Below, one piece after another: positions 59,730-64,000 of a DNA stretch of 64,000 nucleotides (its first letter is position 1; each line of letters begins with the position of its first letter). The notes beneath the pieces are model-generated. The model made no database searches. It saw only the letters and a list, made by a program, of their open reading frames with translations, and had not been told where the DNA came from. The position numbers were made by a program, and so were the translations under genes. Origin of the DNA: an uncultured Halobacteriovorax sp. (GTDB lineage: Bacteria > Bdellovibrionota > Bacteriovoracia > Bacteriovoracales > Bacteriovoracaceae); assembly GCA_913061265.1 (NCBI GenBank), contig CAJXVS010000001.1, positions 62,001-126,000 of the forward strand, read 5' to 3'.

Positions 59730-60974
59730 TTGAAGGCCAAAGTCATTATCATTGGAAACGAACTTCTTTATGGTCGTATTAGAGACACCAATGGGCCATG
59801 GCTCGCAAAATGGCTGGATAATCAGGGCATAGAACTTGAAGAGATCCTTATTGTTAAAGATGATGAAAAGGACTTATTGGATGCTTTTAAAAAGGCTTGG
59901 GCATCAACAGAGTTGATCATCACCAGCGGTGGGATTGGTCCAACTCTTGACGATATGACCAAAGGCCTCATGGCAAAATTCTTCAACAAAGAACTTATCC
60001 CCTCTAAAAAGGCTGAGGCCATCGTTGTAGAGAATTATAAATACTACGATAGATCGTGGACTCCAGAGTTAAACACCTACCATCATATTCCGAAAGACTT
60101 TATTGTGACACCAAACCCAAAAGGTCTGGCTCCTGGGCTAGTTTACCAAGAAGAAAACAAGATGATCATGGCCGCTCCTGGAGTTCCTCGAGAACTACAG
60201 GCCATGGCAGAAGAGGAGTTTCTCCCTCTAATCAAAGACTATTTTAAGGGCCGATTTGAAAAGAAATATAGAACTGTCATCCGTACTTATAGAGTCCCAG
60301 AGGAGAAAATATTTGGTGAGCTCTGCCCAACTCTTTGGAATGACTTAAGTAAGTTTGGCTCAGTAAGCTCACTTCCTCAAATTATAGGTGTTGATATCAT
60401 CATTACCATGAGTGAGAAAGATGCCACTAAGAATGAAAAATTAATAAAAGAATATATTGCGAAATCAAACCTCGCAGAACATGTTTGGCAATGGGGTAAT
60501 GAAAAACTCCCTGAACTTGTCGTTAAAGAAGCTCTCGAAAAAGGAATAAAATTCTCTTTCGCAGAATCTTGTACAGGCGGTCTAACGGCAAGCCGTATCA
60601 CCGACGTCCCTGGATCCTCCGGAGTTTTACTATCCAGTTTGGTTACTTACTCAAACGATGCGAAGACAAATATCTTAGGCGTCGGAGGACAAACGATTAA
60701 GAAGTTTGGAGCCGTAAGTATCGAAACAGTTGAAGAGATGGTTGTTGGTGTCCGAGATAAAACTGGCGCTGACCTGGCTCTAGCTTTTAGTGGAATAGCA
60801 GGTCCCACTGGGGGAACTCCCCTTAAACCAATTGGAACCTTAGCTTTATCTTGGGCCAATAAAGAAAATGTTAACTCAGAGGTCTTTCACTTTTCTGGTG
60901 ATAGAGAACGCTTGAAGTTAAGGTTCTCTGAAATGGGCCTTTTTAAATTACTTCAAATGATCAGAGACTATTGA
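59730..60974 (+). CDS. cinA: CinA family protein (ADP-ribose pyrophosphatase / NMN deamidase)
   Basis: A 414-residue two-domain protein of nicotinamide and nucleotide salvage. The N-terminal MoaB-like domain has IIIGNELLYGRIRDTN and ITSGGIGPTLDDMTKG; the C-terminal PncC deamidase domain has FAESCTGGLTASRITDVPGSSG and FSGIAGPTGGT. All expected motifs of both domains are present. The start is TTG with AGGAG 6 bp upstream. Its 3' end overlaps the convergent small exported gene by 7 bp. Competence or SOS links are known in other bacteria but not shown here. Confidence 0.95.
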   Translation: MKAKVIIIGNELLYGRIRDTNGPWLAKWLDNQGIELEEILIVKDDEKDLLDAFKKAWASTELIITSGGIGPTLDDMTKGLMAKFFNKELIPSKKAEAIVVENYKYYDRSWTPELNTYHHIPKDFIVTPNPKGLAPGLVYQEENKMIMAAPGVPRELQAMAEEEFLPLIKDYFKGRFEKKYRTVIRTYRVPEEKIFGELCPTLWNDLSKFGSVSSLPQIIGVDIIITMSEKDATKNEKLIKEYIAKSNLAEHVWQWGNEKLPELVVKEALEKGIKFSFAESCTGGLTASRITDVPGSSGVLLSSLVTYSNDAKTNILGVGGQTIKKFGAVSIETVEEMVVGVRDKTGADLALAFSGIAGPTGGTPLKPIGTLALSWANKENVNSEVFHFSGDRERLKLRFSEMGLFKLLQMIRDY

Positions 60975-61417
60975 CCAAGCTTTGAAAAATCAATCTTTGT
61001 ATTCTTCTTTGGAGCTTCTTCAGGGGCTGGGATACTTGCAGGTTTTCTTCCACTAGGAGGATTCTGTCTCTCAACCACGCTAGGAGTATCAAGTGATGGC
61101 ATCCCTTTTTTATAATCGTGATCTATAAGCCGACTTGCTTCACCAGATTCAATTTTCTTTAATGCGACTTTTTTATATTTATCTAAGTCATTTTCAGTTA
61201 AACCACTCAACTCTTTTTTAGCATTTGCAGCTTGAGCCGGTGTGATCCTTCCCATTTCAACTAGCTGATCGACCATATTGGCGACTTCAGTTTTATCGAG
61301 CTTCATGGTCTTGAGCATCTTAACCATACCTTCATCCATGGCCATTAAACTAAATGAGGAAAAGATTAAAACTGTGGCAAGTGATCTTACTAAAAAACGT
61401 CCAAATATCTTCTTCAT
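60968..61417 (-). CDS. small exported helical protein of unknown function
   Basis: A 149-residue protein with a signal peptide (about 5-26, FLVRSLATVLIFSSFSLMA). The mature part is helical, with MVDQLVEMGRITPAQAANAKKEL (helix-turn-helix-like in pattern but exported) and a Pro-rich disordered tail (QNPPSGRKPASIPAPEEAPKK). AAAGGGG before the ATG is a good ribosome binding site. No recognised domain. It converges on cinA with a 7-bp overlap. The 250-bp gap beyond holds an inverted repeat CTCTAT/ATAGAG at 61608-61629 but no other gene. Confidence 0.65.
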   Translation of the reverse strand: MKKIFGRFLVRSLATVLIFSSFSLMAMDEGMVKMLKTMKLDKTEVANMVDQLVEMGRITPAQAANAKKELSGLTENDLDKYKKVALKKIESGEASRLIDHDYKKGMPSLDTPSVVERQNPPSGRKPASIPAPEEAPKKNTKIDFSKLGQ

Positions 61418-61607
61418 CTTTAACCCCTTTCATTTTGCTCAATATTGATTCTAACTTAGTTATCGGTTTTTTTTATTGATTAATTTAGTCGGTTAGTGAA
61501 AAAAGACTCAAAAAGCCAACGAAACAAGGCGAAAATGAGTTGTGATTTTATCGAAACACTTAATATTTTCAATCACTTAAGAAAAGTATGAACGAGATTG
61601 CCCATAC

Positions 61608-61629
61608 CTCTATGATAATCACTATAGAG
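61608..61629. promoter_or_regulatory. inverted repeat upstream of the right-edge lipoprotein
   Basis: CTCTAT (61608-61613) and ATAGAG (61624-61629) with a 10-nt spacer that contains GATAAT, a possible -10 box. A repressor site overlapping a promoter would look like this, but no good -35 box is present. Confidence 0.3.
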
Positions 61630-61667
61630 ATAAAGAACATTATGAATAATCCGAAAAGTAGTTAGTG

Positions 61668-64000
61668 ATGAATGAGAAACTGAGTGCCCATTTTTATAAA
61701 CAACTAACAACAGTCCTGTTGTTGATGTCTGTTATGGCACTAAGTTCATGCGTTCAATCCCCGTCAGGAAAAAGAAAGACTTCAGGAGCTAGTTCAAATA
61801 GTACAGACACCGGGACTCCTAATGCTCCAGAATTTTCAGAGAGTTTAAACTTCTTTCAAAATGGCGCAAGCCAATCAAGCTCAAATTTAAGTATCGATAC
61901 TTCTTTTGAAAATACCTTTTATCTTAGAGGTGAAGAAATTAACTCTGTGATTAATCCTTCAAATAAAAGTGTCGTGCAATGTCTCGTAGCTAGGTATCCT
62001 CAAAGCGTTACCAATAAACTCTTAGTCGTGGCCCTTTCGCCTCAGTTCTTTTTTAACTTTGCGACTCAAACTCAAGAGTACTATTACCTAGTTTCTCCAT
62101 CAGAGAAAGCTACCAATCAAACTTTTTGTAATAAGCCTGGAATAAATTCTGCCCTCTCTCTCAGGTTCCCTGGTGAGAGTATTTCTTTTTCTCTTAGTGA
62201 ATTATGCCCAACGTGTAGCAATTCAGTTTTAACTTCTGATGCGGTTGAGGTTCTTACAACTTCTGGTACTGAGATAAGCTCTATCGATACAAGTTACCTC
62301 TTTCTCAAATTAACAAATAGTGGTACTTCAACACCAATAGGGCCACAATGTGGGTCAACCACTGAGTGTGTCTCAAAAGGTTTTGATTGCTGTAGCTTTG
62401 GTCAATGTGTAAATGATAAGCAGTTAAAAGACGGCGTTGATACTAATTCATCAGATTTTTTACAAGCTGAGCAAGACATTCTTGCCGCTGCTTCTAATAT
62501 ATTTAACTACCCTAATTTTTTCCATTTATGTTCGGTCTCAGTTAATCCAGTACCAACTCCGACTCCTCTAGTAGACCCAAGTGTAAATGCTGCCAAAAGG
62601 TTTATTAGATTAAAAGAGCTCTTTGAGTGTACGACTCCTAGTGAAGGAGAGATGAGCTTATGCACAAACTCGACAGAGAACGCTAGTTTAAACGCGACCT
62701 ACCTAACAGGATTAGATGACCGTAGCTTCGTGGATATTTATAATGGAACAAACCCTGTTCCTAGTCACTCTATCAATAAGATTCAATTCGCAGGCGAAAT
62801 CCTTTTTGAGGACAGGCTTTTTAAGAAAGATAATTTTACTATAAACGGAATCAGTAAAGCCTCTAGTGGATCTCCTCTCGGAAATGACACTTTAACGGAT
62901 CCTGTTAGTATTTTTCTAGATCCCGCTTACGCCATTTCAGCCTCAGCGCCAGATCAGGACTTAAAGATTCAATATAAGATTGATGGCTCATGTAAGAAAG
63001 TCAGTACCTCACTTGCAAAATGTGAAAAGCATTATGTTCAAGGTGAAAACTTAAGTAAGGTTACGGATCACTTCCCTGCTAGCAATGAATTCTTTCTTCC
63101 TTTTTATGCTGACACTAATAAATCTATAAAAGTAGAAGTTGATGATACGGCTAAGCTTCAAGGCTCTCAATGGGCGCTTACCTTAACTTCCCCAGCGAAG
63201 ATTACCTTTCAAGGAGTTGGTCTTCAAGTCTATGATACCCAAAAAATAAAGATCACATACTTTGTTGATCTTAATAGCTTTGATGTCCTTCAGAATTTAC
63301 AGACGGCAAGAGATGAAATTAAGACCATCTGTGATTGCGGTACAACTGATTGTACCTTAGAAGAAGTAGTAGAGAATTCAGCTGTAGTTGACTACACTTG
63401 TATCTACCCTGAACCGGATATACCAGATGCTCCTCTTCAACAAACAGTCTTACTCTCATCAAAAACTGTGCCTGTTAGGTACTATGATGAAGATGGCGTT
63501 TATCAAAAAGATGTTACCTTTGATTCTAAGCCACAAGAAGGTAATGAGTTCAAATACACTAATGGTGATTTATTAAAGCCTAATAACGTCACTGACTACG
63601 TCGGGTTCAATGAGATCTATGGTAGCTTATCATCGGTTGGAACTACTGCTAATGCTGCTAAAGAAGTAAGTGTTACAAAAGGTAAAACCTACGACATCTT
63701 TGTTGATACTGGAACATTTTCAAGTTGCTACTTTTGTGGAACTGATTATTTTAGTAGTATTACAAAGCTCTTTCCAGCAAACTTTCAATCTAAGGGAGCT
63801 GGCTATACCCCAGACCTTACTACGACTGATCCTTTAATAGCATCAACCTACCCTGCCCACGATAAGATCTTTGGTAGGGCCTGCTTTGTGCCAGCCACTA
63901 TGATTCCTTGGACTCATAAGACCTCCTCAGATCGTCAGCAACAAAGAATAGCAAGAATGAATGCTCAGCATTTTCTCTTCTCAAATGGTTACCAGAGAGA
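61668..64000 (+). CDS. large lipoprotein, partial at right edge
   Basis: An open frame of 777 codons from ATG at 61668 to the window end, without a stop, so the C-terminus is missing. It has a lipoprotein signal (VMALSSC, about residue 28) after a hydrophobic stretch. The mature region is Ser/Thr/Asn-rich and beta-like, with many Cys (QCLVARY, CPTCSNS, CVSKGFDCCSFGQC, CDCGTTDCT-like), Pro-Thr spacer (NPVPTPTPLV) and FVPATMIPWTHKT. Likely a surface-exposed adhesin- or receptor-like protein held by disulphides; no domain recognised. A stop at 61659 closes the frame upstream. The ribosome binding site is weak. Confidence 0.75.
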   Translation, partial: MNEKLSAHFYKQLTTVLLLMSVMALSSCVQSPSGKRKTSGASSNSTDTGTPNAPEFSESLNFFQNGASQSSSNLSIDTSFENTFYLRGEEINSVINPSNKSVVQCLVARYPQSVTNKLLVVALSPQFFFNFATQTQEYYYLVSPSEKATNQTFCNKPGINSALSLRFPGESISFSLSELCPTCSNSVLTSDAVEVLTTSGTEISSIDTSYLFLKLTNSGTSTPIGPQCGSTTECVSKGFDCCSFGQCVNDKQLKDGVDTNSSDFLQAEQDILAAASNIFNYPNFFHLCSVSVNPVPTPTPLVDPSVNAAKRFIRLKELFECTTPSEGEMSLCTNSTENASLNATYLTGLDDRSFVDIYNGTNPVPSHSINKIQFAGEILFEDRLFKKDNFTINGISKASSGSPLGNDTLTDPVSIFLDPAYAISASAPDQDLKIQYKIDGSCKKVSTSLAKCEKHYVQGENLSKVTDHFPASNEFFLPFYADTNKSIKVEVDDTAKLQGSQWALTLTSPAKITFQGVGLQVYDTQKIKITYFVDLNSFDVLQNLQTARDEIKTICDCGTTDCTLEEVVENSAVVDYTCIYPEPDIPDAPLQQTVLLSSKTVPVRYYDEDGVYQKDVTFDSKPQEGNEFKYTNGDLLKPNNVTDYVGFNEIYGSLSSVGTTANAAKEVSVTKGKTYDIFVDTGTFSSCYFCGTDYFSSITKLFPANFQSKGAGYTPDLTTTDPLIASTYPAHDKIFGRACFVPATMIPWTHKTSSDRQQQRIARMNAQHFLFSNGYQR

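Noticed and set aside
1-64000. tRNA, rRNA, insertion sequences, CRISPR arrays and phage attachment sites
   Set aside because: I looked for tRNA T-loop sequences, transposase motifs, regular spaced repeats and integrase signatures and found none I could support.

Overview
The window is an AT-rich (about 40% G+C by eye), densely packed chromosomal segment of a Gram-negative bacterium. There are many Sec signal peptides and lipoproteins, several C-terminally aromatic predicted outer-membrane barrels, an RpoH-type sigma factor, SecA with a zinc-binding tail, and a PrkA/YeaH/SpoVR operon. There is also a complete lower mevalonate gene set and many large exported proteins I do not recognise. Together these suggest a Bdellovibrionota/Bacteriovorax-like lineage. 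That assignment is inference. I saw no tRNA, rRNA, insertion sequence, prophage, CRISPR array or integrase.

Layout. (1) 1-4691, minus strand: housekeeping genes rpoH, rpsO, pnp, dut, a small PHA-system-like protein and a [2Fe-2S] ferredoxin cut by the left edge. (2) 4733-9818: two divergent exported proteins of unknown role and a FecR-domain outer-membrane protein with 16-residue repeats. (3) 9916-14603, minus: prkA, yeaH/yhbH-like and spoVR-like genes. A PP2C phosphatase diverges from them across a 331-bp control region holding two copies of a dyad. (4) 14935-22536, plus: PP2C, an M23 peptidase, secA, an acidic repeat protein and a GlpD-like dehydrogenase. (5) 22528-25225, minus: two paralogous outer-membrane proteins. 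(6) 25390-27529, plus: a small protein, trxB and a crotonase-fold protein. (7) 27526-36897, minus: a HAD lipoprotein, five mevalonate/isoprenoid genes, an RsmI-like methylase and two U32 proteins. (8) 36983-46750: mixed genes including a degenerate SGNH protein, a cyclic-nucleotide-binding protein, an L,D-transpeptidase-like lipoprotein, an aldo/keto reductase, a DUF808 protein, malate dehydrogenase, an XRE regulator, exonuclease III and an amidohydrolase. (9) 46764-54184: NfeD, slipin, a DOMON-like protein, an EEP-family lipoprotein and an HPF-like protein. (10) 54218-64000: two large exported unknowns, a COG2509 oxidoreductase, cinA, and a large Cys-containing lipoprotein that runs off the right edge.

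How the genes work together. The mevalonate block supplies HMG-CoA reductase, two GHMP kinases, the decarboxylase and type 2 IPP isomerase, which covers HMG-CoA to IPP/DMAPP if the GYDIA-type kinase is the phosphomevalonate kinase. HMG-CoA synthase is not in the window. The PrkA kinase operon and a Ser/Thr phosphatase share a divergent control region, which suggests linked control of protein phosphorylation. SecA, M23 peptidase, L,D-transpeptidase-like protein and NfeD/slipin serve the envelope. Most convergent gene pairs have no room for an intrinsic terminator: four share a 4-nt stop-codon palindrome (TTAA, TTAG, CTAA, CTAG). Clear hairpin terminators occur only at a few places.

I see no obvious mobile defence system. 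The best leads for something undescribed are the dyad-controlled PrkA/PP2C region, the repeat-bearing FecR barrel, the paralogous barrel pair with a shared N-terminal domain, the acidic SFGED-repeat protein joined to a YbjQ-like tail, and the palindrome-rich 53.5-53.9 kb interval.
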